From Lentibacillus saliphilus (GTDB lineage: Bacteria > Bacillota > Bacilli > Bacillales > Amphibacillaceae), in NCBI RefSeq assembly GCF_019093865.1, contig NZ_JABJXD010000001.1, forward strand, positions 186,001 to 250,000: a DNA stretch of 64,000 nucleotides. The letters are read 5' to 3'. The position numbers were made by a program, and so were the translations under genes. The notes below the pieces were generated by a model. That model had not been told where the DNA came from. It did not search any database and worked only from the letters and a program-made list of their open reading frames with translations. Below are positions 47,818 to 57,893 of the stretch, one piece after another. Each line of letters begins with the position of its first letter. The stretch's first letter is position 1.

Positions 47818-48102
47818 TTACTTTTGGATTGTCTCACTTCTCTGTTCATCAATTCTATAAATAAAAGCAAACACTTCGGCTACAGCTTGATACAATTCTT
47901 CAGGGATCTTTTCATTAATGTTCAATTCTGATAATAACTCAGCTAATGAAGCATCTTCTTGTATCGGTATGTTATGCTCTGCTGCTTTTTTCAATATATT
48001 TTCAGCTGTACGTCCTGTTCCCTTCGCCGTTATCTTTGGTACGTATTCTTGATTATCATCATATTTCATAGCAATCGCTTTTTTACGGTTGTTGGGCGTC
48101 AT
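47818..48102 (-). CDS. ylqH: FlhB C-terminal domain homologue (YlqH/FlhX type)
   Basis: A 94-aa soluble protein equal to the cytoplasmic domain of FlhB/EscU export switch proteins. AIAMKYDDNQEYVPKITAKG aligns with the FlhB segment just after NPTH, and EELYQAVAEVFAFIYRID with its end. It lacks NPTH and membrane helices, so it resembles the cleaved FlhB fragment made directly. I recall B. subtilis FlhX as the same protein able to substitute for it. ATG overlaps the ylqG stop (ATGA). Confidence 0.9.
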   Translation of the reverse strand: MTPNNRKKAIAMKYDDNQEYVPKITAKGTGRTAENILKKAAEHNIPIQEDASLAELLSELNINEKIPEELYQAVAEVFAFIYRIDEQRSETIQK

Positions 48103-49868
48103 ATCTTGATATCAACCCCTTCATACATTGGTGACAAATGATTTTCACGAAGATCTTGATTTGAGTTGGCTCGTTTTTTATCATCATTAAGCTGTTTAAA
48201 CGTTATACCCGTTAACTGGTAATCCAAACCAGCTAGTCCGTTTTTTAGTGCAGGCTTTAATGGATCTATTAAATTGGCAGGGATCATTTCTGTACTCCAG
48301 ATCGTTAGTGCAACTGTGCGCTTTTGTATATGCATATCAATTAACGTTTCTTGTAAATTGGCAAGATTTAATTGAAACAGTATGGTACAATCATCCGGGT
48401 CTATCGTACCATTCTTTCGTTTCCTACCCGAGAATTGCATATAGGCATCTTCGCTTAGTCCAATTTTTTCTCCAGGTAATTGTAATGTCGCTTGAAGCAT
48501 ATACGGTGTTTCTTGTACAGTATCAATTTGAAGACCATTAATGAAATGAAGCAGTGGTAAAAAACGGTCTCCGATGACTTTGTCCTGATGATGGACAAGC
48601 TGAATGAGAAGAGACTTAACAGATGCTTCAGCGTCTGTAGGGTCTGAAAGTATACCATACTCATGAGATAATCCGACCGTACCCAAAATCGTATAAAGGT
48701 GCGACAAAAACTGCTGTTGCAAAGGTAAAGATGTATTGTTGTGTTGCACTGGTGCATGTAGGGTATTGTCCAAGTAACGGTGCAATGTTTGTAACGAAGC
48801 TATATTATTGTTCGTATGCTGCTGAATGTAGTGCTGCTGTTTTTCGGTTAAAAATGGCATTAGACGGTTGACATCGGATTGTAATTGTTTAAATGCACCA
48901 TTTGCCAAAGGGACCTCGTTTAATACAGCCTGTTTTAATGATAGATTCAACTGCTCAAACAAATGACGTACATTTGTCGCTGCATTTGTTTCTATTTGTA
49001 AACGATTTAATGTCTGAGCAGCTTCTGTTTCATTAAACAAGAAAGGTTTTTGAGCTTGTGTGATGACATTCTGTAAAAGCGGTAACTCAATTCGATTTAA
49101 TGTCATGTATTGTTTCCATGCTGTCTGCCATTTACTAAAAGACACACTCGAATCTACAACTCCTGCAGCTTGTAACTGTCGAAAGATATGTTGATTCCCC
49201 TCTGACTGTTCAATCATGATTTGGCGCACGATCCCATTAGGTGTATGTACATCTTTGTTCATCAGCCATGAGAGACGTTCAAGCAGGGCCTGCTGCAAGA
49301 CGTTATGTTCTTTAAATTGTCCTAATGTTTGACCCAATGCCTGAATTTCTTTGGCAAATCCAGATGTTTGTTTGGCGTGAACAGCTTCTAAGACAGATTG
49401 CTTTAGTGGTAATCGTGCAAGCATCATATATTTTAATGTTGGGTATAGCTGGTGTTGGTTGCTCGCTGCTTCAATCACCTTAAAAGCAGATAGGAGCTCA
49501 TGTTTAGTAAATGGGATTTGCTCGTTAACAAGGGACGCTACAAAGCGCACTCTTTGTTTTGAAACATCTAGACCAAGTTCATTTAAGAGAGATAGGATAT
49601 TCGAATAGACATGACGTCCAAGAGATTTTCCCATCACACGCAAAAGAAGCGTTCCGTCAGTTTGCTCAACCTGAAAATGGTAACGCTCACCCCGTGTTAA
49701 GGCAGCTTTGAGCTGGGCGTGTAATTGTTGTGAGCCAATTTGAACGGTGGCTCGATTTCCAGGATATAGTTGAACAACCTTACCTTGGACAATTTTTCCC
49801 GCGTGTAATTGCTGCTTTACTGATACTGTTTTTTCAATTCTTTGATCAGGGAGACGCTGAATATTCAT
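48099..49868 (-). CDS. ylqG: YlqG-like protein with FliK-type C-terminal domain
   Basis: A 589-aa protein of unknown function. The N terminus has a small beta-rich domain (about 20-85, GKVVQLYPGNRATVQIG), then a long Gln- and Leu-rich helical middle, and a C terminus (about 480-575) of the FliK switch-domain type: CTILFQLNLANLQETLIDMH and IDPLKPALKNGLAGLDYQL. It is translationally coupled to the FlhB-C homologue, which supports an export-switch role by analogy. In B. subtilis both genes lie at this same site. Confidence 0.75.
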   Translation of the reverse strand: MNIQRLPDQRIEKTVSVKQQLHAGKIVQGKVVQLYPGNRATVQIGSQQLHAQLKAALTRGERYHFQVEQTDGTLLLRVMGKSLGRHVYSNILSLLNELGLDVSKQRVRFVASLVNEQIPFTKHELLSAFKVIEAASNQHQLYPTLKYMMLARLPLKQSVLEAVHAKQTSGFAKEIQALGQTLGQFKEHNVLQQALLERLSWLMNKDVHTPNGIVRQIMIEQSEGNQHIFRQLQAAGVVDSSVSFSKWQTAWKQYMTLNRIELPLLQNVITQAQKPFLFNETEAAQTLNRLQIETNAATNVRHLFEQLNLSLKQAVLNEVPLANGAFKQLQSDVNRLMPFLTEKQQHYIQQHTNNNIASLQTLHRYLDNTLHAPVQHNNTSLPLQQQFLSHLYTILGTVGLSHEYGILSDPTDAEASVKSLLIQLVHHQDKVIGDRFLPLLHFINGLQIDTVQETPYMLQATLQLPGEKIGLSEDAYMQFSGRKRKNGTIDPDDCTILFQLNLANLQETLIDMHIQKRTVALTIWSTEMIPANLIDPLKPALKNGLAGLDYQLTGITFKQLNDDKKRANSNQDLRENHLSPMYEGVDIKI

Positions 49869-49886
49869 GTATTCATCATCCTTTAG

Positions 49887-50663
49887 TTATTTTCCAGCAT
49901 ATATTGCGTCAACAGGCGCAAATGATTTCCGGTGATATGGTGTAACACCTTTTGAGTGAAGCGTATTTAAGTGATGCTTTGTGCCATATCCCTGATTTGC
50001 AGCGAATTGATAATCTGGATATTCTTTATGTATGTTAGACATCATTTGATCTCTAGTCACTTTTGCTAAAATACTAGCGGCTGCGATACTAACGCTTTTA
50101 CAATCCCCTTTAATCAACGATTCAGATGAAGCTGTGAGATTGTTTAACGGCACAGCGTCTATTAGAATATGATCTGGCTCTGGGTCAAGTTGTTCTATTG
50201 CCCGAGTCATCGCCAATTTAGTTGCTTCATATATATTAATCTTGTCAATTGTATCATTATCAACTGCTGCAATGCCGTAGCTTATGGCTTCTTGTTTGAT
50301 CGTATCATAAAATTCACGCCTCGTCGCAGCCTTTAACTGCTTTGAATCATTTAATCCGATCAATCTAAAATCCTTTGGTAAAATAACAGCCGCTGCAACT
50401 ACGGGACCAGCCAGAGGACCTCTCCCTGCTTCATCAACTCCAGCGACATATTGGCATCCACGATCAAAGGAGGCCTTTTCATAAACACACATGTCCTCGA
50501 ATTGTTTGCATAGTTGCTCGTGTTTAAACTGTTTTTTTTCATAACTCTGCACCAACTTCTGAACACCTACTCGTTGATCGCTCTTCAGTTCTTGAATGAT
50601 GGTTTGGTCGATGTGAGATTGTTCCAGTAGTTGTTTAATCTCAGCAATTGTTTTCTGTTTCAA
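49887..50663 (-). CDS. rnhB: ribonuclease HII
   Basis: Removes ribonucleotides and RNA primers from DNA. The catalytic [13 protein letters not shown] appears near residue 80 and further acidic residues in LIDAVPL and [10 protein letters not shown]. The frame opens at GTG 50672, but AAGGTGACAATA favours TTG 50663 (258 aa). The N-terminal 75-residue extension is normal for Bacillus RnhB. Confidence 0.93.
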   Translation of the reverse strand: MKQKTIAEIKQLLEQSHIDQTIIQELKSDQRVGVQKLVQSYEKKQFKHEQLCKQFEDMCVYEKASFDRGCQYVAGVDEAGRGPLAGPVVAAAVILPKDFRLIGLNDSKQLKAATRREFYDTIKQEAISYGIAAVDNDTIDKINIYEATKLAMTRAIEQLDPEPDHILIDAVPLNNLTASSESLIKGDCKSVSIAAASILAKVTRDQMMSNIHKEYPDYQFAANQGYGTKHHLNTLHSKGVTPYHRKSFAPVDAIYAGK

Positions 50664-50714
50664 TATTGTCACCTTACTTTCTTTTTTATCGGATCATGAT
50701 CCTTTTAATTGAAA

Positions 50715-50741
50715 TAAAAAAGACACCCAGCCTCGGATGCC
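50715..50741 (-). terminator. terminator after rbgA
   Basis: GGCATCC pairs with GGGTGTC (two G-U pairs) around GAGGCT, followed on the minus strand by TTTTTT; it begins three bases beyond the rbgA stop codon. Confidence 0.7.
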
Positions 50742-50743
50742 TT

Positions 50744-51592
50744 TTATCTAGGTACAGACTCTAATGTAATTCGACCGAGTCGGCCTGCTCGCAAATCACG
50801 AAGTACAATGTCAGCAACCTTATCAAAATTCACCTGTCCGCCACTTTCTAATGCGCCTCTCTGGCGTCCAATTTGATTGAATAGTACCCACATATCTGTT
50901 TCATCATGATTGATGTCATAGCGTTCCTGAACAATTTCTGGATAATGTTTTTGCATATGCTGTATGACAAATGCAGCAATATCCTGAAGCACCAGCAGTT
51001 GATCTTTAATTGTTCCGATAGCTGCTAGCCGATAACCGACAGTTTGGTCTTCAAACTTAGGCCATAAAATACCAGGCGTATCGAGCAGTTCGAAATCTTT
51101 TTTCACTTTAATCCACGCTTGTTTCTGAGTAATGCCAGGTCGATCTCCTGTTTTTGCGATTTTTTTATTTGCAAGGCGATTAATTAATGTCGATTTACCA
51201 ACGTTTGGAATTCCAACAATCATCGCACGCATTGCCCTAGGCTGAATACCTTTTTTTATGAGCTTGTCTACTTTATCTTGACTCACTTTTTTCGCCAATT
51301 GTATGACGTGTTTAATATCTTGTTTGTCATTGACATTAACTGCAATAACGTGATGCCCTTCGTTTGTGAAATGATTGATCCAGCGGTCGGTTTCACGTGC
51401 ATCGGCTAAATCTTTTTTCATTAATATAATCATTTTTGTTTTTTGTTGTAAAACGTGCTGCAACATCGGATTTTGTGATGACAAGGGTACACGTGCATCA
51501 ACAAGCTCAATCACGAAGTCAACGAGCTTTAATTTTTCTTCTACTTCTCTTTTAGCTTTCGCCATGTGCCCTGGATACCACTGAATTGGCAT
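50744..51592 (-). CDS. rbgA: ribosome biogenesis GTPase RbgA (YlqF)
   Basis: Circularly permuted GTPase needed for 50S maturation. The 282-aa protein starts MPIQWYPGHMAKAKREV, has G4 motif MKKDLAD before the P loop GIPNVGKSTLINRL (near residue 128), and DTPGILWPK. Order G4-G1-G3 shows the permutation. Confidence 0.96.
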   Translation of the reverse strand: MPIQWYPGHMAKAKREVEEKLKLVDFVIELVDARVPLSSQNPMLQHVLQQKTKMIILMKKDLADARETDRWINHFTNEGHHVIAVNVNDKQDIKHVIQLAKKVSQDKVDKLIKKGIQPRAMRAMIVGIPNVGKSTLINRLANKKIAKTGDRPGITQKQAWIKVKKDFELLDTPGILWPKFEDQTVGYRLAAIGTIKDQLLVLQDIAAFVIQHMQKHYPEIVQERYDINHDETDMWVLFNQIGRQRGALESGGQVNFDKVADIVLRDLRAGRLGRITLESVPR

Positions 51593-51598
51593 ATTTAT

Positions 51599-52153
51599 CT
51601 ACTCTCCTAATATCCGTAGCCGGTCAAACGGCCAATATATTAAATTCGTTTTGCCGACAATTTGATCTCTTGAAATCACACCTAACATTCGACTATCTGT
51701 TGAGTTGCTTCGATTATCGCCTAAAACTAAAAAATGATCGTCAGGTATGACGTCGTGCTCACCTGGGATTTCTTCCAATGTGAAGTTGTTTTCTAAGATC
51801 GGAAAGTTTTCACCCTGTCCTTGATCTATGAATGGTTCTTCTACTCGGTTACCATTTATATAAAGGACATTGTTCTTAACAGCAACATGTTCACCTGGTA
51901 GACCGATTATGCGTTTAATAAAATCCTTTTGCTCTGAAGCGTGAAAGACAACAATATCAAATCGCTTTGGATCGTTGACTCTGTATGAAAATTTATTAAC
52001 AATCATTTGATCCCGGTCATGTAAAGTAGGCTCCATTGAAGGACCGTCTACGATGATAGGGGTGAAAAAAAACGTTTTTATTACAAAGGCAAGTACGACA
52101 GCAATCAAAAGCGCTTTTATCCATTCAAGCCAATCGTTTTTTAATTCATCCAT
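51599..52153 (-). CDS. lepB: signal peptidase I
   Basis: Cleaves signal peptides of exported proteins. The 184-aa protein has one N-terminal membrane helix (about 10-30), catalytic Ser39 in DGPSMEPTL and Lys80 in DFIKRIIGLPGE, and the later motif DHFLVLGDNRSNSTDSR. It sits between rplS and rbgA, where B. subtilis has no such gene but several relatives do. Confidence 0.94.
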   Translation of the reverse strand: MDELKNDWLEWIKALLIAVVLAFVIKTFFFTPIIVDGPSMEPTLHDRDQMIVNKFSYRVNDPKRFDIVVFHASEQKDFIKRIIGLPGEHVAVKNNVLYINGNRVEEPFIDQGQGENFPILENNFTLEEIPGEHDVIPDDHFLVLGDNRSNSTDSRMLGVISRDQIVGKTNLIYWPFDRLRILGE

Positions 52154-52235
52154 ACACGTTCCTCCGAATCAGCTATTATGTATGATATATAATCCGCTTC
52201 ATACAACATTTAATACACCTACACATTTGGTTAAA

Positions 52236-52268
52236 CAAAAAAGGAGCTCCTGCATTTAGCCTGGCTCC
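52236..52268 (-). terminator. terminator after rplS
   Basis: GGAGC and GCTCC flank a 16-nt loop and are followed on the minus strand by TTTTTTG. Ends the rplS transcript. Confidence 0.75.
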
Positions 52269-52320
52269 TTTTCTGATGAATTGCTTGCTTTTATCACGCT
52301 TGTTAACGTTATTGAAACGA

Positions 52321-52665
52321 CTAACGGCGTTCTTTAATACGAGCTGCTTTACCGCGCAAGTTACGTAAGTAGTAGAGCTTAGCACGACGAACAATACCGC
52401 GACGTGATACTTCGATTTTTTCGATTCTTGGTGAATGAACTGGGAATGTACGTTCTACACCTACACCGTAAGATAATTTTCTTACAGTAAATGTTTCACT
52501 GATTCCACCGTTTTGACGCTTAATTACAACGCCTTCAAACACCTGAATACGTTCGCGTGAGCCTTCGACAACTTTCACGTGAACTTTTACAGTATCACCC
52601 GCGCGAAACTCAGGATGGTCTGTACGCAGTTGTTCCTGGGTAATTTCTTCAATTAACTTCTGCAT
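52321..52665 (-). CDS. rplS: 50S ribosomal protein L19
   Basis: Large-subunit protein at the 30S-50S interface. The 114-aa protein shows [20 protein letters not shown] and [20 protein letters not shown] and ends KAARIKERR. Standard length. Its own promoter and leader separate it from trmD. Confidence 0.97.
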   Translation of the reverse strand: MQKLIEEITQEQLRTDHPEFRAGDTVKVHVKVVEGSRERIQVFEGVVIKRQNGGISETFTVRKLSYGVGVERTFPVHSPRIEKIEVSRRGIVRRAKLYYLRNLRGKAARIKERR

Positions 52666-52687
52666 CCTGTTTCACTCCTTCCAAACC

Positions 52688-52749
52688 AATGTTCTTATTC
52701 TATTGAACAGCGGAACATCGTTTATACGTCTTAAGCACATTCGCTTAAG
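52688..52749 (-). ncRNA. L19 leader (rplS 5' regulatory element)
   Basis: The leader contains a CTTAAGC/GCTTAAG hairpin (52749-52730), then GATGTTCCGCTGTTC and GAACATTGGTTTGGAAGGAG. ATGTTC pairs with GAACAT (52718-52689). This matches my recollection of the Firmicutes L19_leader family, including its ribosome binding site end; not verified by covariance model. Confidence 0.7.
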
Positions 52750-52759
52750 CACATCATTT

Positions 52760-52788
52760 AATATATCATAAAGAGATTCAACATTCAA
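52760..52788 (-). promoter_or_regulatory. sigma-A promoter of rplS
   Basis: TTGAAT (52788-52783), 17 nt, TATATT (52765-52760) with an upstream TGA extension. Confidence 0.7.
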
Positions 52789-52812
52789 CTATATATTTAG
52801 TGCGCAATCTCT

Positions 52813-53556
52813 TTATTGATGACTATTTTTTTGTCTTAATTTCTTTAAGTGATTCTGATCTTGTTCCGTCAGCTCATAGTGGTCTAATAGTTCTGGTCGC
52901 CGTTCATACGTTCGGAGCAAAGATTGCTCTTTACGCCAAGCTGCAATATTCTCATGATGACCTGACATTAGAACATCGGGCACTTTCATTCCGCGAAAAT
53001 CTGCTGGCCTCGTATAATGAGGATGCTCAAGAAGTCCTGTTGAAAAAGAATCTTCTGGTGCTGATGCTTCATTCCCTAATACATCAGGAAGTAAACGAGC
53101 AACACTGTCGATCACAACCATCGCACCTAATTCACCACCGGTTAATATATAATCACCAATGGACAATTCATCTGTTACAAGATGGGTCCTAATACGTTCA
53201 TCATATCCCTCGTAATGGCCGCAAATAAAAATGAGGTGATCTTCTTCCGCTAGCTCTTCAGCTTTTTGCTGTGTATAGGGTTCGCCCTGAGGACACATTA
53301 AAATGATACGTGGAGTACTTGAATGCTCCTTTGTTATAGCATCGACGGCATCAAAAACTGGTTGTGGTGTCAACACCATCCCAGCCCCTCCACCATACGG
53401 GTAATCATCTACCTTGTTATGCTTATTCGTCGTATATTCTCTAAAATTAACGAGGTTGTACGTTAACTTTTGTTTGTCCTGGGCATTTTTTAATATCGAA
53501 TGATTCATCACACCCGGAAACATGTCAGGAAAAAGCGTCAATATATCAATGTGCAT
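52813..53556 (-). CDS. trmD: tRNA (guanine-N1)-methyltransferase TrmD
   Basis: Makes m1G37 in tRNA. The 247-aa SPOUT enzyme shows [11 protein letters not shown] at the N terminus, YGGGAGMV, and the knot motif [16 protein letters not shown]. Its ATG overlaps the rimM stop (TAATG). The C terminus ends in a basic Lys/Gln-rich tail. Confidence 0.97.
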   Translation of the reverse strand: MHIDILTLFPDMFPGVMNHSILKNAQDKQKLTYNLVNFREYTTNKHNKVDDYPYGGGAGMVLTPQPVFDAVDAITKEHSSTPRIILMCPQGEPYTQQKAEELAEEDHLIFICGHYEGYDERIRTHLVTDELSIGDYILTGGELGAMVVIDSVARLLPDVLGNEASAPEDSFSTGLLEHPHYTRPADFRGMKVPDVLMSGHHENIAAWRKEQSLLRTYERRPELLDHYELTEQDQNHLKKLRQKNSHQ

Positions 53557-54071
53557 TAATCTAGCATTCCTTCCATTACGTCAATTGAAATACGTTTATT
53601 AGGTACGTCAACCACTTTAACAACATCTGCAATATAAGGAATAAGGACATCCTTTCCTTTCTCGCGTTTAACGACCCAGACGTCATTTGCACCAGGTGAT
53701 AAAATTTCTTTGACCGTTCCAAGTTTTTCTTGTTCGGTTGTCCATACATCACACCCAATAATATCATGATAATAATACTCCCCATCCTCAAGCTCCGTCA
53801 GTTGGGTTTCTTTTATCGTAAGTTGTACACCTTTAAAATGCTCAACATCATTAATGTTATCGTACCCTGAGAAATGAAGGATATCAAAGCCTTTATGAAT
53901 GCGATGTCTATCTATTTCGAGTCCAACATGCGTACCATCATTCATAACAGCGTAAACAGTATTACCGACGTTAAAGCGATCTTCAAAGTCTGTTATACGA
54001 ACAACTTTAACGTCCCCCTTAATCCCTTGTGTATTAACAATCTTCCCTACGTTATACATATTTTCCATCAT
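53556..54071 (-). CDS. rimM: 16S rRNA processing protein RimM
   Basis: 30S maturation factor that binds S19. The 171-aa protein has [18 protein letters not shown] at the N terminus (beta-barrel domain) and a PRC-barrel C-terminal half with [18 protein letters not shown] and LIPYIADVV. Either of tandem ATGs (54071, 54068) may be used. Confidence 0.95.
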   Translation of the reverse strand: MMENMYNVGKIVNTQGIKGDVKVVRITDFEDRFNVGNTVYAVMNDGTHVGLEIDRHRIHKGFDILHFSGYDNINDVEHFKGVQLTIKETQLTELEDGEYYYHDIIGCDVWTTEQEKLGTVKEILSPGANDVWVVKREKGKDVLIPYIADVVKVVDVPNKRISIDVMEGMLD

Positions 54072-54082
54072 TATGTCACCTA

Positions 54083-54472
54083 CTATTCGTCAATTCGAAT
54101 CACAACATCGTCCTTAATTACAATTTTCGATTCTTGCATCCGTTTGCTCCAAAGCATGCCTTCTTCTACTTCAACAAGCGCGTCAACTTCTCCCTCTGTT
54201 ATTTCCGTCCCCGTTTTAAGTTCCTCTAATTGATCAATTTTAAAATCAACCAACTTAATCTTTTCTTTTCGATTTTTGATTTCCTGTTGGAAACGGGCAG
54301 TAATTTCTTGTTTTTGAAGATGCTTTTTACTCTCCATTTTTCTCTGTTCAAATAAAAGCTGTTGACATTCTTGTTCAAGTCGCATTTTATGGGCATTAAA
54401 ATCATCACGTAATTTTGCTCGACTGTCTTCTGTAATAACATGTTTGATTAAGACTTTTTTTATGAGCTTCAT
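54083..54472 (-). CDS. ylqD: YlqD family protein
   Basis: A 129-aa protein of unknown function conserved at this site in Bacilli. It is a coiled coil (about 20-85, with [20 protein letters not shown]) followed by a small beta segment with [22 protein letters not shown] 54472 follows AAGGGTGATCAT; the frame open to 54493 includes that site. Confidence 0.88.
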   Translation of the reverse strand: MKLIKKVLIKHVITEDSRAKLRDDFNAHKMRLEQECQQLLFEQRKMESKKHLQKQEITARFQQEIKNRKEKIKLVDFKIDQLEELKTGTEITEGEVDALVEVEEGMLWSKRMQESKIVIKDDVVIRIDE

Positions 54473-54536
54473 ATGATCACCCTTCTTCACCAATCTAATC
54501 GTTACACACCATCATCATAGAGCTGTGTAATGAGCA

Positions 54537-54567
54537 AAAGGGAAAGGCGGTTTCCCCCTTTCCCTTT
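54537..54567 (-). terminator. terminator between khpA and ylqD
   Basis: AAAGGGAAAGG and CCTTTCCCTTT form a perfect 11-bp stem around GGGAAACCG, with TTTT included in the 3' arm. Purine-rich arm first on the minus strand; moderate terminator. Confidence 0.6.
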
Positions 54568-54569
54568 CT

Positions 54570-54797
54570 TTACATAATATCCAAATAAATACGCTTGTCC
54601 CTATTCGTTTTCGCTGCATAAACAACCGTACGAATCGCTTTAGCAATTCGTCCATTCTTTCCGATGACTTTCCCAACGTCGCTTTCATGAACGGTGAGAT
54701 GATAGACAACTTTTGCATCTTCTTCTTGTTCTGTTACAACAACGCTCTCTGGGTGGTCAACCAGAGACATTACAATGGACTCAATTAGGGCCTTCAT
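54570..54797 (-). CDS. khpA: RNA-binding protein KhpA (YlqC, KH domain)
   Basis: Small KH-domain RNA-binding protein that partners KhpB in Gram-positives. The GxxG loop is in VGKVIGKNGRIAKAI. ATG 54797 (75 aa) is preferred over GTG 54806 because of AGTGGTG spacing. It follows rpsP by 19 bases. Confidence 0.92.
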   Translation of the reverse strand: MKALIESIVMSLVDHPESVVVTEQEEDAKVVYHLTVHESDVGKVIGKNGRIAKAIRTVVYAAKTNRDKRIYLDIM

Positions 54798-54816
54798 GGA
54801 TATCACACCACTCTAA

Positions 54817-55083
54817 TTAGTTTTTTTGATCGTGGAATTGTTTCATGATGCCTTGCTTTGAAAATAGGTTGCGAACTGTATCGCTTGGCTTTGCACCTTT
54901 TGACATCCAATCCACTGCTTTTTCATTGTCGATTTTAACTTCAACAGGATTTACAACTGGATTATATGTGCCAATTTGTTCAATATAGCGACCATCACGT
55001 GGTGAACGGGAATCAGCTACAACAATACGATAAAATGGATTTCTTTTTGAACCCATACGCTTAAGACGAATTTTAACTGCCAT
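54817..55083 (-). CDS. rpsP: 30S ribosomal protein S16
   Basis: The 88-aa protein starts [19 protein letters not shown] and has [21 protein letters not shown], hallmarks of S16. ATG 55083 follows ATGGAGGTGCAATAATA. Confidence 0.97.
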   Translation of the reverse strand: MAVKIRLKRMGSKRNPFYRIVVADSRSPRDGRYIEQIGTYNPVVNPVEVKIDNEKAVDWMSKGAKPSDTVRNLFSKQGIMKQFHDQKN

Positions 55084-55123
55084 TATTATTGCACCTCCAT
55101 TTAATTGTTTTTCACAAGTTTAG

Positions 55124-55152
55124 ATTCTAACAGATATTTTCAAGTCTGTAAA
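55124..55152 (-). promoter_or_regulatory. sigma-A promoter of rpsP
   Basis: TTTACA (55152-55147), 17 nt, TAGAAT (55129-55124), about 40 bases upstream of rpsP; both boxes have 5 of 6 matches. Confidence 0.75.
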
Positions 55153-55163
55153 GTGTTTTTACA

Positions 55164-56507
55164 TTACATGAACGGAAACTTCATTCCTTTTCCTTTTTTA
55201 CCTTTTTGCATTCCTGTCATTTGCTTCATCATTTTCTTCATTTCACTAAATTGTTTAAGCAAACGATTCACTTGGGCAACGGTTGTTCCAGACCCTTTAG
55301 CAATTCTCTTTTTACGGCCAGCATTAATAATGCCTGGCTCTTGCCTTTCTTTCTTTGTCATTGACTGAACGATGGCTTCTACGTGTGCCAATTGTTTCTC
55401 ATCAATTTGGGCATTTTTGAGCCCTTTCATTTTACCGGCGCCCGGAATCATGTCGAACAATTCATCAAGTGGACCCATTTTTTTGACCTGACCCATCTGT
55501 TCAAGGAAATCATCGAAGGTAAACGTCGCTGTCCGCATTTTTTCTTCTAATGCTTTTGCTTGTTTTTCATCGACATTCGTCTGTGCTTTTTCAATTAACG
55601 TGAGAACATCACCCATACCGAGAATACGAGAAGCCATGCGTTCCGGATGAAATGGTTCTAATTCATCTAATTTTTCACCCATACCGGCAAATTTGATCGG
55701 TTTACCTGTGACAGATTTAATTGATAATGCGGCACCACCGCGTGTATCACCGTCAAGTTTTGTCAATACCACACCAGTAATATCAAGCTGATCGTTAAAA
55801 TGATCAGCAACATTAACGGCATCTTGACCGGTCATGGCGTCGACAACGAGAAAGACCTCATCCGGTTGAATGGCTGCCTTCATCTCTTGTAATTCATTCA
55901 TTAACGTATCGTCAACATGAAGACGACCAGCTGTATCAACAAGGACATAATCTTGATGGTCTTTTTTTGCTTGTTCTACAGCTTCCTTTGCGATATCAAC
56001 CGGATTGGCATCTGTTCCCTTGGAAAAAACAGGCATACTTAGTTGTTCACCCAAAGTTTGCAATTGGTTGATCGCAGCTGGGCGATAAACATCACACGCA
56101 ACGAGCATAGGTGTGCGGTTATGTTTTTTCCGTAGGTGATTAGCTAGCTTTCCGGTCGTCGTCGTTTTACCTGCACCTTGCAAACCAACCATCATGATGA
56201 CTGTTGGTGGGCGATCAGCGACAGCAATTTTACTTTGATCTCCGCCCATGAGCTCTGACAATTCATCTTTTACAATTTTAATAACCTGTTGGCCTGGTGT
56301 CAGACTGTCCATCACTTCAGTTCCAACAGCTCGTTCCTTTATTCGATTAATCAAGCTTTTAACAACTTTAAAATTAACGTCGGCTTCAAGAAGAGCAAGC
56401 CGGACCTCGCGTGTCATTTCCTTAACGTCCTGCTCACTTACTTTACCTTTTCCAGTTATTTTTTTTATTGTACTTTGCAGTCGGTCGGAAAGTCCTTCAA
56501 ATGCCAT
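55164..56507 (-). CDS. ffh: signal recognition particle GTPase Ffh
   Basis: Targets nascent membrane proteins with 4.5S RNA. The 447-aa protein starts MAFEGLSDRLQ at ATG 56507 (9 nt after AGGGGG); it has P loop GLQGAGKTTTTGKLA near residue 104, DTAGRLHVDD, and a Met-rich M domain ending GMKFPFM. The frame is open to 56528. Confidence 0.96.
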   Translation of the reverse strand: MAFEGLSDRLQSTIKKITGKGKVSEQDVKEMTREVRLALLEADVNFKVVKSLINRIKERAVGTEVMDSLTPGQQVIKIVKDELSELMGGDQSKIAVADRPPTVIMMVGLQGAGKTTTTGKLANHLRKKHNRTPMLVACDVYRPAAINQLQTLGEQLSMPVFSKGTDANPVDIAKEAVEQAKKDHQDYVLVDTAGRLHVDDTLMNELQEMKAAIQPDEVFLVVDAMTGQDAVNVADHFNDQLDITGVVLTKLDGDTRGGAALSIKSVTGKPIKFAGMGEKLDELEPFHPERMASRILGMGDVLTLIEKAQTNVDEKQAKALEEKMRTATFTFDDFLEQMGQVKKMGPLDELFDMIPGAGKMKGLKNAQIDEKQLAHVEAIVQSMTKKERQEPGIINAGRKKRIAKGSGTTVAQVNRLLKQFSEMKKMMKQMTGMQKGKKGKGMKFPFM

Positions 56508-56520
56508 GGAAGGTATCCCC

Positions 56521-56838
56521 CTAATCAATTTCTTTTAGTTTTTGAATCAGTTCAAAGGCGTCACCACTGTCCACGTATTCCTCAAGCTGCTCAAATAATT
56601 TCAATCGTTCTTGGAATTTGGCGTAGAGACAGAGCTTTTGTTCATATGTTTCAAGCATTGCTTCTGTTCGTCTAATATTATCATATACCGCTTGCCTAGA
56701 TACGTTCAAAAGCTCGGATATTTCACCTAAAGAGTAATCCTCTAAATAATACATTTCCATATAATTACGTTGTTTGGGTGTGAGTAATGATTGGTAGAAA
56801 TCAAGTAAATAATTTATTCGTGTCGTCTTTTCTAGCAC
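56521..56838 (-). CDS. ylxM: YlxM, SRP-associated helix-turn-helix protein
   Basis: Regulator of SRP, with a sigma-70 region 4-like DNA-binding fold. The motif [20 protein letters not shown] is near residue 45. GTG 56838 (8 nt after AGGGG) gives 105 aa starting [11 protein letters not shown] as in homologues; GTG 56847 abuts the binding site. Confidence 0.92.
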   Translation of the reverse strand: MLEKTTRINYLLDFYQSLLTPKQRNYMEMYYLEDYSLGEISELLNVSRQAVYDNIRRTEAMLETYEQKLCLYAKFQERLKLFEQLEEYVDSGDAFELIQKLKEID

Positions 56839-56887
56839 GTCATCCACCCCTTGTTAAGTGAAAATCCTTTACAAAAGAATAACATGA

Positions 56888-57880
56888 TTAAACATCTTCT
56901 TCAAGCATATCAGCAAATAAACCATAAACAAATGCATGTGCATCGAATGGTTGGAGATCTTCAATCTGCTCTCCAAGTCCAACATATTTTACAGGAATGT
57001 CTAGTTCATGCCTGATCGCCAAAACGATACCACCTTTTGCTGTACCGTCGAGCTTCGTTAATACGATACCCGAGACGTTTGTAGCTTCAGAAAATGTTTT
57101 TGCTTGGCTCAATGCATTTTGACCTGTCGTCGCATCCAGTACGAGTAATGTTTCGTGGGGCGCTCCAGGGATTTCCCGTTCAATAACACGTTTTACTTTG
57201 GCTAACTCATTCATCAAATTGACTTTATTTTGTAATCTCCCAGCAGTGTCACATATCAACACATCGGCTTTTCTTGATTTTGCTGCCTGAATACCATCAA
57301 AGATAACAGCGGCAGGGTCACTACCTGCTGTTTGCTTAATGACATCTACTTCAGCACGTTCACCCCAAATTTCCAGTTGTTCAATGGCTCCAGCACGAAA
57401 CGTATCACCAGCAGCAAGTACAACACGTTTACCTTCTTGCTTAAGCTGATGTGCCAGTTTTCCAATTGACGTCGTTTTTCCCGCTCCATTCACACCCACA
57501 ACGAGAATAACAGAAAGCTGATCTGGGGCTGAATTTAAAGTTGCAATCTCTGGTTCATCTTCACCATAATAAATATCAACAAGTTTTTCAGAAATAACAT
57601 CTTTTACAGCATTAGAATCCTTTATGTTACGCCGCTTAACCTCAAGCTTTAATTCATCAATCAGATCCATGACGGTCATCACACCGACGTCTGCTGTAAT
57701 AAGAAGTTCTTCTAGTTCTTCAAAAAAATCCTCGTCTACTTTACGATACCGCGCCAATAGATTGTTCAGTTTGCCTGAAAGCGTCTGACTCGTTTTTTTC
57801 ATACCGTCTTTATATTTTGTTGTAACTTCTTCCTGTTCAGGTTGTTGAAATTTATTTTTCAGCTTTTGGATAAAACTCAT
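56888..57880 (-). CDS. ftsY: signal recognition particle receptor FtsY
   Basis: Membrane receptor for Ffh. The 330-aa protein has a short charged A region, P loop [15 protein letters not shown] near residue 132, [13 protein letters not shown], and [10 protein letters not shown]. The short N-terminal region is usual in Bacillus. Confidence 0.96.
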   Translation of the reverse strand: MSFIQKLKNKFQQPEQEEVTTKYKDGMKKTSQTLSGKLNNLLARYRKVDEDFFEELEELLITADVGVMTVMDLIDELKLEVKRRNIKDSNAVKDVISEKLVDIYYGEDEPEIATLNSAPDQLSVILVVGVNGAGKTTSIGKLAHQLKQEGKRVVLAAGDTFRAGAIEQLEIWGERAEVDVIKQTAGSDPAAVIFDGIQAAKSRKADVLICDTAGRLQNKVNLMNELAKVKRVIEREIPGAPHETLLVLDATTGQNALSQAKTFSEATNVSGIVLTKLDGTAKGGIVLAIRHELDIPVKYVGLGEQIEDLQPFDAHAFVYGLFADMLEEDV

Positions 57881-57893
57881 CTGATCTTCCTCC

